Numbered from the stretch's first letter, positions 37,124 to 50,176 are shown. The stretch is 64,000 nt of DNA from Sipunculus nudus (GCA_026874595.1 CM049313.1:71726659-71790658), one strand, 5' to 3'. Program-made: numbers and translations. Notes: generated from the sequence alone by a model not told the origin.

Positions 37124-38194
37124 TAAAGTCCGTAGGGTGAATCGCTGATATTTGCATATCAAGGCGTCACAAGGCTCTTTGAGGACCTGACGATTCCCCC
37201 GTATTTGCATATCAGGCCGTCACGCCTCATGTGAGTGGCATCGTTGCTATGAGAACGTCAACAGCGGTCCCAAAGCTCGACCCGTTTGGTAACATTCGCA
37301 CTGAAATCACGTGTTCAGGTAGTCCACACATGAATCTTCGTGTTCTATGATATATCTCTGCTGAACGAATATTACGGGCCATGGGCCAAATGTAAGTACA
37401 CACTGTCGCAACAATTTTGTACCGACAGGTCCAGTAAAATTCCTTCTGCTGAGATGACAAGAGTAGCTGGCAGCATTTGTCTGAACCCGTGTATTAACTG
37501 TCAAATTGCGAATCGCGAATCGTGATCGTTTCAGTCAGCCGGTACATATTGACTGCGCTCGTCGCGTGGTGCACCTGAATATCTCGCGCTGATTGGCTGA
37601 GCCAGAGTTTGGCCTACATTATGTTTAAACAGGCCAAGTTTCAAGACTGCTGGTCCGATAAACGTTAACACTGAGGCTGAGGGTTATAGTGTTTTGTAAA
37701 GTCTCGCCGAATTCAATTTAAGCGACGGCCTAAAATTATTAAGACAGATTAAGTGGGAATATTTGTAATAAATGGGTAGCCCGGAATAAGCGATTACTGA
37801 ATGAACCATGTTGGTTTTGAAAATGATTCTGGGAAAGACCACTGCTGACGTCACTGGAAAAGACCTTAGTTCAGCGAGGCGGTGATTTGTGACGCTGACC
37901 GTCCGGGAACCGGCAAGACTACCAGTCCATGAAATCAGAGGGTCAGATAGTGGCAAATTAGTTATATGAGTTGCCGCAAGATGGCGGTACCGATATTAAA
38001 TGCGACACAACGCATGAACGTTTGATATCTCTGTCAGAAGCAACAATGAAGTAAACACTATTTCATGGACTGGGCCAGTCTAATAAGTACAGTAATTCCC
38101 CATTGTGTGGCATCACTAACGCCATGTCATATAAAATAACACTGGGTCTGGGTGAAATTAAATAAAACATGCCACTAAATGAGAGATATATACG

Positions 38195-38200
38195 TTTATT
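38195..38200 (-). promoter_or_regulatory. Candidate poly(A) signal of the unit 4 minus foxQ2
   Basis: AATAAA on the minus strand, about 390 bp past the stop codon. Confidence 0.45.
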
Positions 38201-38589
38201 TAAATGTATAACAGTATATAATATGTGACATCAGCGTAACACATTAGTTTTAACAGACATACAAACAGTCCATATATTTACATGACTATATACAGGTGAT
38301 TGTTATACAATATTAAAGTGTTATCACTGTAGGATTTAAATGTACAATATATATACAGTATGTACATAATTGAGTAGATAGGTTTCCTAAAGTAACGAAA
38401 ACATATATAGATAAATGCGATTTGATACAACAGATGCATGTCGGATGAGCAAACATGGTACCGAACACAATGGGTGACTTCCTTGAATGAAATGAAATGT
38501 ATGTGAAATAAAGACAAAAAAATCAAGGATGTATCACCGCGATAGAGCTTTACTGACGGACCATTAATATCCTGAAAATAGTTTCCTTT

Positions 38590-39486
38590 TCACATCATTG
38601 ATATCGCTCCCTTTGGTGACATATGATGACTGTTGATGACGTAAGGTGACTGTACAGGTGACAGAGACGGCATAGTTATCGGGCTAAAACTGTAAGGAGT
38701 ATAACTGACGTAGGTACCGGGGGAACTGGATGTCACAAGTGGTGAGCTGTACGACGTGGGACTGTACGTACAAGTCTGGAAACCCTCAGGAACAGTCGGC
38801 GACAACAGGTCCATCCTTGTGTGAGCGGGCTGAGCATACTGCGGCGACGAGTACAGCTGAGGGGCGTACGGATGGTGATGACGATATCCCGTGGTAACAG
38901 AGCTCATAGGGACATACGTCAGATTGTTACGATACACTGACGGCATCCCACTCACGTCACTGTCACGCTGTCCACGACGAGCTCTCCTTCTGGCCTGTCT
39001 TCTCCTGTAATCTCCGTTCCTGAAATCTTCTACACAAGCGGGATGGATGGACCAGTAGTTCCCCTTACCGTTACCAGCTCGTCCGTTCTTAATAAAACAC
39101 TCATTCAGTGACAGGTTATGGCGGATGCTGTTTCTCCACGCCTTTTCACTTGTATTGCGGTAGAACACAAATTTGTCCATGATATATTGATAAATCTCTC
39201 CAAGTAAAAGTTTCTTCTCTGGTGAATCCAAGATGGCCATGGAAATGAGAGCGATGTACGACAAAGCAGGCTTGGTCTCGGAGTTGAACCACCGTGTCGG
39301 GGAAGGCGTAGTTGGAGATTGGAGACCGTCGTCACTTCCTGGAGAGCTGTCTGAAGAGAAGTCGGAAATTCCAGAGGAATTCCCAGATTTATTAACTGTT
39401 AATGATACCATTGGAGATATAAAGCTGCGGTCATCTCTGGTGCTGCCATCTGTTAACAAGTGGTCGTACTCGAATGACATTATCAC
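38590..39486 (-). CDS. foxQ2: FoxQ2-type forkhead transcription factor, unit 4 minus copy (298 aa)
   Basis: Intact frame, one codon shorter than its paralogues through an in-frame 3-nt loss near residue 18 (TRDDRS for TREDDRS). The forkhead domain and recognition helix are canonical. The tail has Val for Glu (shared with unit 3) and Ser for Tyr in SSSPGTY. That the indel kept the frame is consistent with a coding gene, though it is only one event. Confidence 0.91.
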   Translation of the reverse strand: MIMSFEYDHLLTDGSTRDDRSFISPMVSLTVNKSGNSSGISDFSSDSSPGSDDGLQSPTTPSPTRWFNSETKPALSYIALISMAILDSPEKKLLLGEIYQYIMDKFVFYRNTSEKAWRNSIRHNLSLNECFIKNGRAGNGKGNYWSIHPACVEDFRNGDYRRRQARRRARRGQRDSDVSGMPSVYRNNLTYVPMSSVTTGYRHHHPYAPQLYSSPQYAQPAHTRMDLLSPTVPEGFQTCTYSPTSYSSPLVTSSSPGTYVSYTPYSFSPITMPSLSPVQSPYVINSHHMSPKGAISMM

Positions 39487-39728
39487 GTGTTGTTAGATCC
39501 TGTCAGAGGTAATAAAAATGTAAATTCTTGGATATCTAAATTATTTTTTTAGGATTCTCCTAAATTCCCTTGGATACTTGAGATTCCAAGCAACAGTGAT
39601 GGTCATCCTGGATATCTTCTTCTTTTAATTCACATCTGACTGAGTAGTGAGCAATAATCATTCGAGGTACATGGCCCTTACACTAACGACACGGTACTCA
39701 AACACTGCCAAGATACTCACCAACTACC

Positions 39729-39785
39729 TTGATAAGCGTTCTGGTCCAGTGACAACCGAGCATTCATCAGACGTCACCAGGGGGT
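39729..39785 (-). promoter_or_regulatory. Conserved foxQ2 upstream module, unit 4 minus copy
   Basis: Core identical to that of the other array minus copies. Confidence 0.65.
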
Positions 39786-41464
39786 GATCTGTCACGCGCG
39801 GTTGACTCCCAGAGTCCACCGAAACAGCTCGCGTAATTCAGTCATTAATTCGAATTTTTTTACTTAGAAAGTTAGTTTGAAAATTATAAAATTCATATAT
39901 TTTAATGGATATGATTTAATTTATTTTTTTTGTGCACTCTTTCAGTTATAGTATTTGGGCGGGGGCGTGCGTTGGTTTGGGTGTGGGGGGCTTGGCGCTC
40001 AAGTGGTAATAGACGCGTCTCTCTCCCCTGGCTACTTGTGATTGATTTCCGGTGTGGTAATAAGAACGGATAGTTGTGGCCCATCCAAGATCGGATCTCC
40101 GGCCCTATAGAATACCGAACGCCACCATCTGTACCTAATATTTAATATTTTGACAATTTGTACAGTTTAAAAAAATTGAGTTTAAATTTTGTGAGTTGTC
40201 AAGGATTGGTAAATTTTCCATGTCTTTATGCCTCGGTCAAAAAATTGATAAAGTTATTTATTTTTTTAAATGACTTTCTGTCTGTTCGCCTGCCTATTTC
40301 CCTTTTGTCAATCTGTCTGTAAGTCTGTCATTCTCTGCCATTGTTGGATTTATTTTATATTTAAAGTGAATTTATTGGGAACGAATTGATGATTTTGTTG
40401 GAGAGGTCATCAAAATTAAAATGCGAATTCCAGTTCAATATTCTCTTGCTGTACGTCTTTCTACTTGTTTTATGTGTTGAAGTAAAGACACTTTGAATCT
40501 ATATAACTGAAAGTGGTGGCAGTTAACCGTTGTCACCCACCTCCTCTGTGGCCACGCCTCGGGAATGCCGTTTTTTTGTGTGTTTCAAATGTGGGAAATG
40601 ATTCCATGTGTGTCCGGATAGGGACAATTTTCATATTTCTCAATAATTCTGACATTTTAACGCGAAGGGGCTATCCCAGCAATTACTCCAATGTACCCAA
40701 TTTGTCGCATTGAAAATCCGGTCGTTTTCGAACTCCTGGTCTCCCAAAATTCGAGCGGATCTGTCCGAAGGCAAGAACAAGTAAATCATGCGTATATTAT
40801 ACTAAACATACATTACAGCCCCCTGTCCTGGAAATTTACGTCATCGGGTCATCGAGTAGGGTGTAACTATTTTTTTTCTGATTGTAATCTTTACAAGTAT
40901 TTTAAATTTTAAGGTAAACGGGAAGCGATTGGCAGATAGGAGGTTTAGATTAAGAGGTGCCTCGTCTTCCGATTACAATATAATAGTTTTTATGTGATAT
41001 TCTGAAATTAAAGAGTGCTTCATCTGGCTCATTTAATTGAGCATTAGATAAACAATAATTGCCCATACAGAGGATAGACTGTTTTGAACAGGCTAGTCAT
41101 TTAATTTTATCTGCAAGACAAACATTTTAAATCTCAATTTTCTGATTGTGACACCAGCCGTTCCTTTGTATATAGTGTGTGTACACAATACCACGCTTTT
41201 ACTTTGACGAGTTAATACAACCTGAATTCAATTCATCGAAACCATCTGTTGGGAAATGGATTATATACACGTACACTACGAGTTATTTCTTCAAATAGTG
41301 TTTTATCCTCTTTCTGAACATGTTTAATTATCTCAACAAATACAACATGTTAAGAAGATACTAAAATTCCCTGATCAGCTCGCCGAGCGATTGTTTGTTT
41401 CTTCTGGCTAGACTGAGCTCGGCGTTACTCGGCAGTCCTCGGAGTCGATCGACCGTGACGTTGC

Positions 41465-41520
41465 GCACCCTGTTGACGCATGACGAAAACTCAGTTGTCA
41501 CTGGGCCGGAACATTAATCA
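41465..41520 (+). promoter_or_regulatory. Conserved foxQ2 upstream module, unit 5 plus copy
   Basis: Core has GCATGACGAAA as in unit 1 and CTCAGTTGTCACTGG; TATAAAA at 41599-41605. It is kept in front of a gene that has lost most of its coding sequence. Confidence 0.62.
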
Positions 41521-41745
41521 TTATTTTCTGAATACAGTGGCAATGGCTGTGTGTGACAGTGTCTTATTAAACCGGTTATTTAGACCAGATAATCAGATTA
41601 TAAAACAACGTGAAATACACGGTATGTATATGTACCAGCTACCCAGCTAACATTCACTAGAAAGGTTCATCTTGATAATATCACCCTCAGAAAGATTGCT
41701 TTGTCGGAAATTTGATATCAGATCAAATTGTTTTATTTTGCAAAC

Positions 41746-42052
41746 ATGATGATATCATCACCACCCGTACGCCCTTCAGTTGTACTCGTCGCCGCAGTAT
41801 GCTCAGCCCGCTCACACAAGGATGGACCTGTTGTCGCCGACTGTTCCTGAGAGTTTTCAGACATGTACGTACAGTCCCACGTGGTACAGGTCACCGCTTG
41901 AGACACCAAGTTACCCCGGTACCTACGTCAGTTATACTCCTTACAGTTTTAGCCCGATAACTATGCCGTCTCTGTCACCTGTACAGTCACCTTACGTCAT
42001 CAACAGCCACCTCGTGTCACCAAACCAAGCGAGTTTGATGGCTATACGATGA
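41746..42052 (+). pseudogene. foxQ2: foxQ2 pseudogene, unit 5 plus copy (large internal deletion)
   Basis: The start context and first codons (ATGATGAT) are joined straight to the C-terminal tail coding sequence ([13 protein letters not shown] region). About 200 codons are lost, including the EH1 motif and the whole forkhead domain. The junction lies in short ATGATGAT/ATCATCACC similarity, consistent with a microhomology deletion. The ATG frame does not match the tail frame, so no FoxQ2 peptide is made from this start. The tail frame is open from about 41753 to the TGA at 42050-42052 (VSPNQASLMAIR end). Confidence 0.88.
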
Positions 42053-42699
42053 AATCAGATGCTGGTCCACTATTTCAGAGAAACTTTGTTAGTTTGTCTG
42101 TTAGTGACTTATTTATATACAGGTTATCGTTGAATTGACAATTTCACGCTTTTGAGTCAGAACCATGATTTATCCTCTATCATTTTGTATATAATCAATA
42201 TCATCTTTCATGTGACAAACGATTCTTAAATCTAATTACTTTGTATATTATATCACTTAATTTGCTCAATATGATACCGAATGTTTTTGTTGAATAAAAT
42301 TGTCTATGAATATCATTTTGTGCTTTATGTGTTTAATGGTTATTCTACTTTTCAAATACATAAACATGTTTCCATCGGAAGGGGCAGAGGTTTGGGGAAA
42401 AGTAATTTGGTTAGGTATGCCACATCTGTCCAAATTAATTAGAAACAGTTATTAAATTGAATTAATGGGTTTTCTGTACCATCATTATAGGTTTTTCATT
42501 CAAATAATTATGTGCGCTCCGCTATTTTTTGTAATTTTGACTATTTATCTTTATTATCTGGACCTTTTGAGAAGATACTGGGAAAATTCATGCTCGCAGT
42601 CTTCAAACCATGACCTGATGAAGGCAGTATGTAAGCAAATTCACCAGTTTTTGTACAGATTTATATTGGACATGTGGTCGGTCTCAATTTGAAGTTTGT
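42053..42699. other. Remnant of the unit 5 tail-to-tail spacer
   Basis: 42053-42440 is a diverged homologue of 13936-14350. Around 42470-42510 a short piece matches the DNA near 15060-15100, implying a deletion of about 0.7 kb between them. Beyond that it passes into LINE sequence. Confidence 0.6.
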
Positions 42700-45600
42700 C
42701 AAGCGGAAAAGCGGTGACTTATTAAAGGTGGTCTTTTTTGTTTACATGTGAGAAATGTCGGCTGATAGATGTCTCTCTGCCCTAGTTGGCGATTCATTGA
42801 ACCTTCTAAATGATGATAGTATTAACACCTATGTCAGCAATGACTGTATAGGTGATGATGATTTTACATCTTCGGCAAATAGACTTATAGAATGGGCCCA
42901 TAGTGTGCCTTATGACACTTTTATACAGAGACTTTTATCGGAGAGTGAATTTGGCCCTCGGCAGTTGGATGCAATCAGATATGAACTCTATATGGTAGCT
43001 AGCTCTTTGCAAATTTTTTCATTTGGCCAGCTGGTTAAGAGACAAAAATCCTGCAACAAAAATGAGGAAGGCTTAGCTCGAAAATGGCTAAGGATTGTTA
43101 TTCTTTGGTGTGTTATATTAACGGTGGCCTAGTCACCGATGTCTGTGAGGTGTTGAGTGGTCATAACAAGTCTAACACGCGGCCTGATTGTGTATCATTC
43201 TCGTGTAAAGTGCCGACCTGATCGTTAGATGATAACACTGTCCCGCTCACTAATCAAAACGACCTCTGTTCCTTTGTAAAGAATATTCTAGACGAGGTGA
43301 AAGCGGAGGTGATCAGTTTGAAACAGGTAAATGAGACTGGTCAAAAATACATTCTTGAACAAATCTAAACATATAGAGGAGATATTTGTGTCACAACACA
43401 TGGACAGCACAAACAGTGTGATTTCTTCGTTACAAAATGCCAATGCAAAAACAGGCCTTAGGTGGACAGGAGTCCATAAAAAACTATGAAACAAACAAAA
43501 TTTGAATTTAAGTAAACAAACTTAGATATTTTGGAGGACCATTTGGCCTTAAAGTGAAAAGTAAAAGACTGAAAGGGCTTGTGAGGTTAGTAGAGGAGAA
43601 CCTGAATACATTAGAGGAACAAATTCCATCTCTGTCTGCTGGTGTCACTTTCTTGAGGTCTGAACTTCAGCGTCACGTTAAAGAGTCGTCTAACAAAGAA
43701 CGACCTTATGCACATGCCCTGAGTGGTCATCCGCCTGATGGATCCCTGTCTGCTCGCATACACAGTGACTGGAGCAGAGAAATCGACAAAACTAAAGTTC
43801 AAGATGCCGCTGTTGAGAGACATTAAATTGATGGAAATGAACCTACCTGCACTTAAAAGTCATCCACAAAAAAGTCAGAAGCAAATGGACTCTGAGCAGG
43901 CTTTGAACTCTATGTTGGAAATATGAGTATCATGTGAACCATCAATTGATTTCTGAATACATTAAGCGGAGAAATTGCAGTATTGTTGACTTGGTTATAT
44001 TCCCAAGTAGGAGGTCTGGGTACAAAGGTTGCTACTTGAAAGTGTCTACGAAATGTTGTGAAAACCTGCTGACAGAGCGTTTTTGTCCCAGGAGGTGTAT
44101 GCTAGAAAATGGGTCCAAAGGGTAAAATCTTGATTAAGTTGTAGGAGATATTATGGCAGGTATATTAGCCTTTGTAATTACACTAGTCTAAATTTCAAAT
44201 ATGCTAAATCACAAAGATAGACAACGGGATATTTCCTTATATGGAAAATTAACGATAAGTTGCTTTAATGCAAGAGGAGCCTTCATTTCATGTATCTTAA
44301 TTTATAATATATATAATAGGTACGACATAGATATATTTTGCCTAACAGAGCATTGGTTATATCATGAAAATTTGAATTTCCTGAATTCCTTAGACTGCGG
44401 ATATTTTGCTTATGCTAAAGCTAATTCAACACTTGAACCATTTGAACCAGGGGCAAGGCAGGTGTTGCCATTCTCTGTAAACGGAGTTTAAAATGTGTTA
44501 TTACCTTGCTCGGTGATATAGAAAGTGATCATATTATTGGGATCCGTTTAAATATTAATGGAAGAACACCTTTACATGTTATTTGCGTGTATCTCCCAAG
44601 TTCAAACCATGATTGACCACAATTTCTACACACAGTGTACTGATCAACTCTATGAGCTTTATTTTCGGTATTCACTGGACGGCGAAGTTATTATAGCCAT
44701 TGATTTTAACTGTGAAATTAGTGGTCCGTAATGCTCTGGAAAATTAACTCATAAAAGTCAATTATTGCAAAAACTAAAAGCAGAACTTGATATGATATCA
44801 TTATGTGTTAAGACAATCTGTAAAGTATCTGTTTCCTTTGATCCGTACCAAAATGGCGAACATAGGTCCCTTATAGACCATATTATGGTCCAACACGAGC
44901 TGTTACTGGATGTGTCAACTTGTTAAATCGTAGTTGAACCCGCGAATGTATCTGATCATCTTCCAGTTCTTTTATGTTTAAACCTCACCACGCCTACTTT
45001 CATCTTCAGAAAAATTTAAATGCCAGGTGTCGGCTGTTTCACTTTTTAAAAATATGATTACAGATAAACTCCCTTACAGTTTATGAAGAAAATGTGATCA
45101 ATTCTGATGTAATAGACGCTTATTTTCGGTCGATTAAATTGTTAGTATTTTACACGAAGCCTCTTAAAAATGCGTCCCTCGTCGCAAATATTAACCCTAC
45201 ATAAGACCCAATTGGAACGAAAGCTTGCGTTCACTCCATAAGAAGGTGTTAAAGGCGAGAGAACTATGGATAGGGGAAAACAGGCCGAGGGGATGTGAAT
45301 CTGATTCGTATGTCGCTTATAAAAGCGCCAAACGAGAGTTCAGGGGACAGATGAGAGAATATCACTTGCGCAGAGAGCGGGAATTTATCGAAAAAAATAG
45401 ATAAATGTGCTGAGGTCGATTTAAATAAATTTTGGTCTAGATTCCGCCGACGTCGCTCGAATACAAGTCAAAATTAAGCTATAAATTTAACGGTTAATTG
45501 ACTAATGATCCATAAAAGGAAAGGTGAAGAACGGGCTAACACTTTTCGAGGTTGGACTCCTACTCTGTCTCGGATAAAAATAAGGTGGATTTCAAAAGAG

Positions 45601-46610
45601 TGATTGATGATAGGATGAGCGGTTACTCCCGTGATTCACATGACGTCACTGGTAATATACTTGACGTTTCTTTCTCTGTGGAAAAAGTTGAAAAGGCTAC
45701 AAGAAGCCTGAAAAGCGGTAAAACTTGCGATTTAGATAATATTTTCAACGAACATTTTAAATATGGAGGGGAGCTTTAGCTGAGCATACAACAATTTTAT
45801 TTAATTTTATTCTCGATGTTGGAAAGGTACCTACAGAGATGAAAAAAGGTATAGTTGTGACTCTTATGAAAAATCAAAGGAAAAGTCATTCAAGCACTGA
45901 TAATTATAGAGGGATTACGTTGTTATCTAGTTTAAAAAAGCTCTTAGAGGAGGTTATATTAGCAAGGCTAGAAAATTGTCTTATATTTTGCAATATATCT
46001 TTTCCTGATGAAATGCATTGTGCTTTCCAAAAAGGGACCGATGCAGTGAATGCGTCATTTCATTTGTCTGAATGTATACATAACAACCTAAAAAGACAAT
46101 TTAAAGTTTATGTTTGCTATTTGGATAGTTCTAAAGCATTTGATTTTGTTTGGCATAAGGGTTTGTTTATAATATTGTACTAAATGGGGATTAATGGAAG
46201 CTTGTAGAGAGTACTTATATATTCTTATTCGAATATGCAATGCGCTGTCGCGCAGGATGGTGTAATCAGCAATTGGTTTACTATCGAACAATCGGTACGC
46301 CAGGGAGGCGTATTATCACCATGGTTTTATATGCTCTATTTTAATGATATTTTGGAAAGCTGAGACATAGTGGTTATGGTGCCTGTATTGGCCTATTGAC
46401 GCAGGATCTCCAACACAAGCTGATGACTTGGCTTTGATTTCACTGTCACCCAGAGGTCTTCAAAAAATGATAAATATATGTTATGTTTATTCCAAAGAGT
46501 GGCGATTTTCATATAATTCAAAAAATCTGTAATCATGGTTTATTTTAACAAAATCACATGCATCAGAAAGAAAAAAAGGCTTTCAAGGCTTTATTATATC
46601 AGATTATCGA
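42700..46610 (+). mobile_element. Degenerate CR1/jockey-like LINE in the unit 5 spacer
   Basis: ORF1-like frames lie at 42755-43132 and 43554-43826. A broken ORF2 follows. Endonuclease motifs appear in successive frames: SCFNARG (about 44255), CLTEHWL (about 44340), VYLPSS (about 44588), SLIDHIMV (about 44868) and SDHLPVL (about 44951). The reverse transcriptase shows DNYRGITLLSS (about 45900), CYLDSSKAFDFVWH (about 46110), RQGGVLSPW (about 46300) and an ADDLALIS catalytic box (about 46418). There are many frameshifts and stops, so it is inactive. The 3' end is missing: at about 46620 the sequence returns to array spacer. The boundaries are approximate. Confidence 0.82.
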
Positions 46611-46752
46611 TGCCCTACTTGTAATGCCAAAAGTTTGATCTAGAAACAGCAGACGTGTCTTGGCGTAGAGGAAGTGTACGCGACATCGGTTCAATTGCTG
46701 AGTGGGCGGGCAAAACAGATGAACATCTAATATTTCAAAAATATTTCAATTT
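46611..46752. other. Array spacer remnant next to the unit 5 minus gene
   Basis: 46630-46715 aligns with 6475-6555 of unit 1 (GTTTGATCTA...GAGGAAGTGTACG). It abuts the 3' end of the broken minus foxQ2, so the equivalent of about 6560-8637 has been lost here. Confidence 0.6.
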
Positions 46753-46896
46753 TCACATCAGAGATATCGCTGCATTTGGTGACATAATATGACTGTTAAT
46801 GACGTAAGGTGACTATGCAGGTGACAGAGATGGCATACTTATCGGGCTAAAACTGTATGGAGTAAACCTGAGGTAAGTACCGGCGTAGCGACAGCT

Positions 46897-47053
46897 TGTC
46901 ACCCCAAACGTCGATTTTAGATGAACTGAAGACGATGGGGTGACAGTACAAGCTTTTGGGTTCGCATCAATTCTAATATGTGCAGATGTGCACGCCATTT
47001 CTGACACTACTTTTTCATTTTCATCTACTTCTCGAACTGTCATTTTCCTGAGT
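46897..47053 (-). other. Possible captured exon fused in frame to the FoxQ2 tail
   Basis: On the minus strand an open frame from 47043 reads MTVREVDENEKVVSEMAC and continues for about 50 residues before joining, in frame, the FoxQ2 tail (YAGTYLRFTPYS). It ends at the stop near 46813. Just upstream of its ATG is a good splice acceptor (T-rich stretch ending TTTTAACTCAG, near 47053). I do not recognise the peptide. It could be an exon carried by the inserted element or a chance frame. Confidence 0.3.
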
Positions 47054-49386
47054 TAAAACAAAAAGTGAAGTTATTCTGTTGGGGAAAATAATAATTATTA
47101 CATCCACGGTTGACTTACGTGTATTCGTGCAGCAGTTTTTAATTCCGAGGCTGGTTTTACTCGAAAAACTCGTCTCCACGTCTGTCAGCGGGAGAACCAT
47201 AACTTCCGGTAGGGGATTTCCAAACGGCTATGTGTAAGTCCGAAGTCGGAAGCAAGGATTTTTTTAAAGCAATGATCGAAGCATAATTAAACTGCTACAT
47301 CATCAATGGAAAGTACCTTTTTATTTTTATTGATAGAATAAGGTCTTTTCTATCATTATGTAAAATAATCAAAGTTATCCATCCGAAGTTATAGACTATT
47401 TTGTTCGGAAATGCCCGGTTATGGTCCAAATGTGTAAAACTCGGAAGCCAGTAACGGCTAATGCACTGGTCATCATATCGTCAGCAAACGTGTCAAGCAT
47501 TTTCAGTTTCTTCAATATCATATATTTTTCATAAACTCAATCTGTTTTGTAACATTCATGATGCTGTTTTTTTATAATATATTATATTGATATTTTATTT
47601 CATTTTGTAAAACAAGATTATTTTAAATCATCAATATTTTTCGCTGTTACCGTATTTTATGTTGGTGGAAACATGAAAAAAATAAAGGTTATAAAGGTTT
47701 TGATAATATTTTATACATAAGCCCCTATAAAAATCACCCTGAGAATATCATAGAGACTTAAACAGAAAATTTGACAGAATCAAAAAAGTCCAGTTAATGT
47801 TTTTACAAGTTGTTTCGAACAAAATATTTTATTTTCAATGTACAAATTGAAAAACCTTTTCCTCTTCCATTGACCAAAAAATTTCATCAGGATTATGAAT
47901 CTCTTAAACTCTTATCTATTATGTAATACATTTTATGCCAAATTATATTTTACATTTCATGGTCCGGTTGCACGCATGGATTTATATATATATTATGTAA
48001 ACAAAATTGTAATTTCTTATCGAGATCCTTGTAATCGTACAGTAATATGAAGTTGAAGGGAGCACATTCTGGTTAGATGCCCTTATCATGCACATATTAT
48101 AACGTTTGAGAGTGAAATCAGTTGCAAACATACTTTAATATATTAATAAATATCCATATATTTGAAGTTGAAATGTGATGTTGAAACAAAGGAGGTAAAT
48201 TATTATAATATAAATATCAAGATTGATAAAGTTTGAAAGAAAGAGTCAAAAACTTGAAAAAAAAAAAGAATTAATTTTAGTTATAAAAATATTTGCTTAA
48301 ATTCACAAATCGATCAGAATTTATAATAACACATGTATTAGTATGTTATATATTATCTGGACTGCTGTATCCCTTTTCTAAGATATAAATTTAACATTTT
48401 TTTAAAATATCGTTGAACTCTAACATATTGAAAGACATTTCGTTTTGTATATGATACATGTATGTTTGTTCCAGCGATAACCTACTGGGATATATTGAAT
48501 TTTCATATTTGTTCAATGTATGGAAAATATATTACTGTTTTTATCTTGAATGACATCGTAAATTATAACTGTATATTTAATGCCGTATTAGGGTTTATTA
48601 TACCATATTTATTATTCTGTGGTGCATCCATAGAGGGCGCAAGCCCGTTCAGACGTAATATCTCTCATTTTATCGAGTTCTTTTCCAATTTATCCGTAAT
48701 CAATTTTCATTTCTTTTCCAGATTACTTTTTTTTTATTCCCTAGCAATTTCATTATTATATTTATTACTTTCCAATTCATAAGTTGTTGTTTACTCCACT
48801 GAGAGAGCATGCAAATATATACTAGTATATTGAGATAGGAAGTATTTCCGTTATCACACTTTTCTCGATTATAACACCGACGAATCCCAATCCCCCCCCC
48901 CCCCCCCCCATCGCATTACCGTGTGCGTCATACACGGTCTCCCCACAGAGCTCAGCTCGGGGAGGGATCGACCGTGAAAAATCTCACGGCTCCTCGGCTG
49001 ATACTCAGACTCGCGCACTGTGTTCTGCTGTCCGAGCCTGTGCGCTCACAGATCACAAATGTCAGGAAAAAAATGCAAAGATTGTCATAAGACTTAAACA
49101 TATCAATTATTTTACAACGAGTACTACATTTAAATACTAGTAGTGACATTTGCCAGTTATAAATGTATAGACGCGCATTTCATCATTGACATTAACATGT
49201 TACGAACTTTTGAATATTTAGACTTTCCAGTTTATACCGTAATTTTATAGAAATATAAATATTAAAGCCCAACAATCTAAAGTTTGAATACATTGTTCAA
49301 AAAAATGTAGGAGAATAATTGCATGCGGAACAGAAAATCATCATAATCTTGAGATTGGGTGAAATATATTACGTGAAAATACACCC

Positions 49387-49388
<2 letters not shown>

Positions 49389-49451
<63 letters not shown>
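49389..49451. repeat. (AT)n microsatellite
   Basis: About 30 AT dinucleotides inside the 3.3 kb insertion. Confidence 0.9.
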
Positions 49452-49454
<3 letters not shown>

Positions 49455-50088
49455 TTTACAAAAAAAAAATTAAGAACTTATAGTTTTCCGATTATGTATC
49501 GTATTGTATTATACACTCATTAAAAGCAGAATTATGCATAAGTAATTTTAATATATGCATGCAACTATATAATTATAATGAAACTGCATTTGGGCACAAG
49601 TTAACCAGTGCGTCTCTGTGACTTCCGAGTTATACACATTGGATAACATCCAAGCACTTCTGACTGACTTCCGAGACGGCTTCCGAGCACAAAATCTTCC
49701 ATAACGTTAAGATTAAACAATGGATAACTATTATTCTTCACAGAATGATGATAAAGATCTTATTCTATCGGGGGGGAAACAAAACGATATTGAAGCGTTA
49801 GCATTTTGTATACGCTTTAAACTGCTTTCGTTGGTTTCCGGCTTCCGGCTTCCGACTTCCAAGTTTACACATTTAGTTTTGAATGAGAAGTACCGCTTCA
49901 CGTGAATCAGTGCCACAGTGATGAAAGGAGGTAATAAATGTAATTATTTTTGTGTAACAACATTATTTCTTCGATATTAAGCACCTATAATACGACTATA
50001 GAAGCCTGTGATGCCAAATAATACCAGACAGGAAATATTTTGATCCGATCCTTAGAATGGCCGTTCTGTTGTGACTGCCATCATGACT

Positions 50089-50176
50089 CCAGGCCCTATC
50101 AGTTTATTTCCGAAGGCCTGAGTGTCATGTTGCCAGGCCCTATCAGTTTATTTCATAAGGCCTGAGTGTCATGTTG
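50089..50176. repeat. 44-bp tandem duplication
   Basis: Two adjacent copies (50089-50132 and 50133-50176) beginning CCAGGCCCTATCAG and ending TGTCATGTTG, differing at a few positions. Each carries AGGCC and GGCCT in inverted orientation. It sits at the right edge of the 3.3 kb insertion. Confidence 0.8.

Larger units (their letters stand above)
33895..38589. other. Tail-to-tail spacer of unit 4
   Basis: Non-coding. It has the MITE-like repeat at 37020-37123, both octamers intact near 37150-37215, and the 24-bp hairpin near 34798-34821. Confidence 0.7.
31787..41745. repeat. Tandem unit 4 of the foxQ2 array
   Basis: 9959 bp. Near-identical to units 2-3 up to about 39900; beyond that its right spacer is more diverged and passes into unit 5. 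Confidence 0.88.
39487..41745. other. Head-to-head promoter spacer between units 4 and 5
   Basis: 2259 bp, non-coding. Up to about 39900 it matches the array. Around 39900-40680 it is more diverged and carries a segment (about 40500-40570) shared with unit 1 (about 780-890) and missing from units 2-4. From about 40690 to 41735 it again matches unit 2 closely. Confidence 0.72.

Noticed and set aside
9538-41745. Assembly artefact (uncollapsed haplotypes) as the cause of the near-identical 10 kb units
   Set aside because: Each unit has private substitutions and indels, unit-specific insertions and an in-frame 3-nt loss, and the units are contiguous. It cannot be fully excluded without reads.
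2085-41745. Long direct repeats considered as a CRISPR or satellite array
   Set aside because: The repeat unit is about 10 kb with genes; there are no short repeats with spacers and no cas genes.
48462-48782. 106-codon ORF in the 3.3 kb insertion
   Set aside because: Composition (Ile, Phe, Tyr, Leu) matches AT-rich non-coding DNA; no motif seen.
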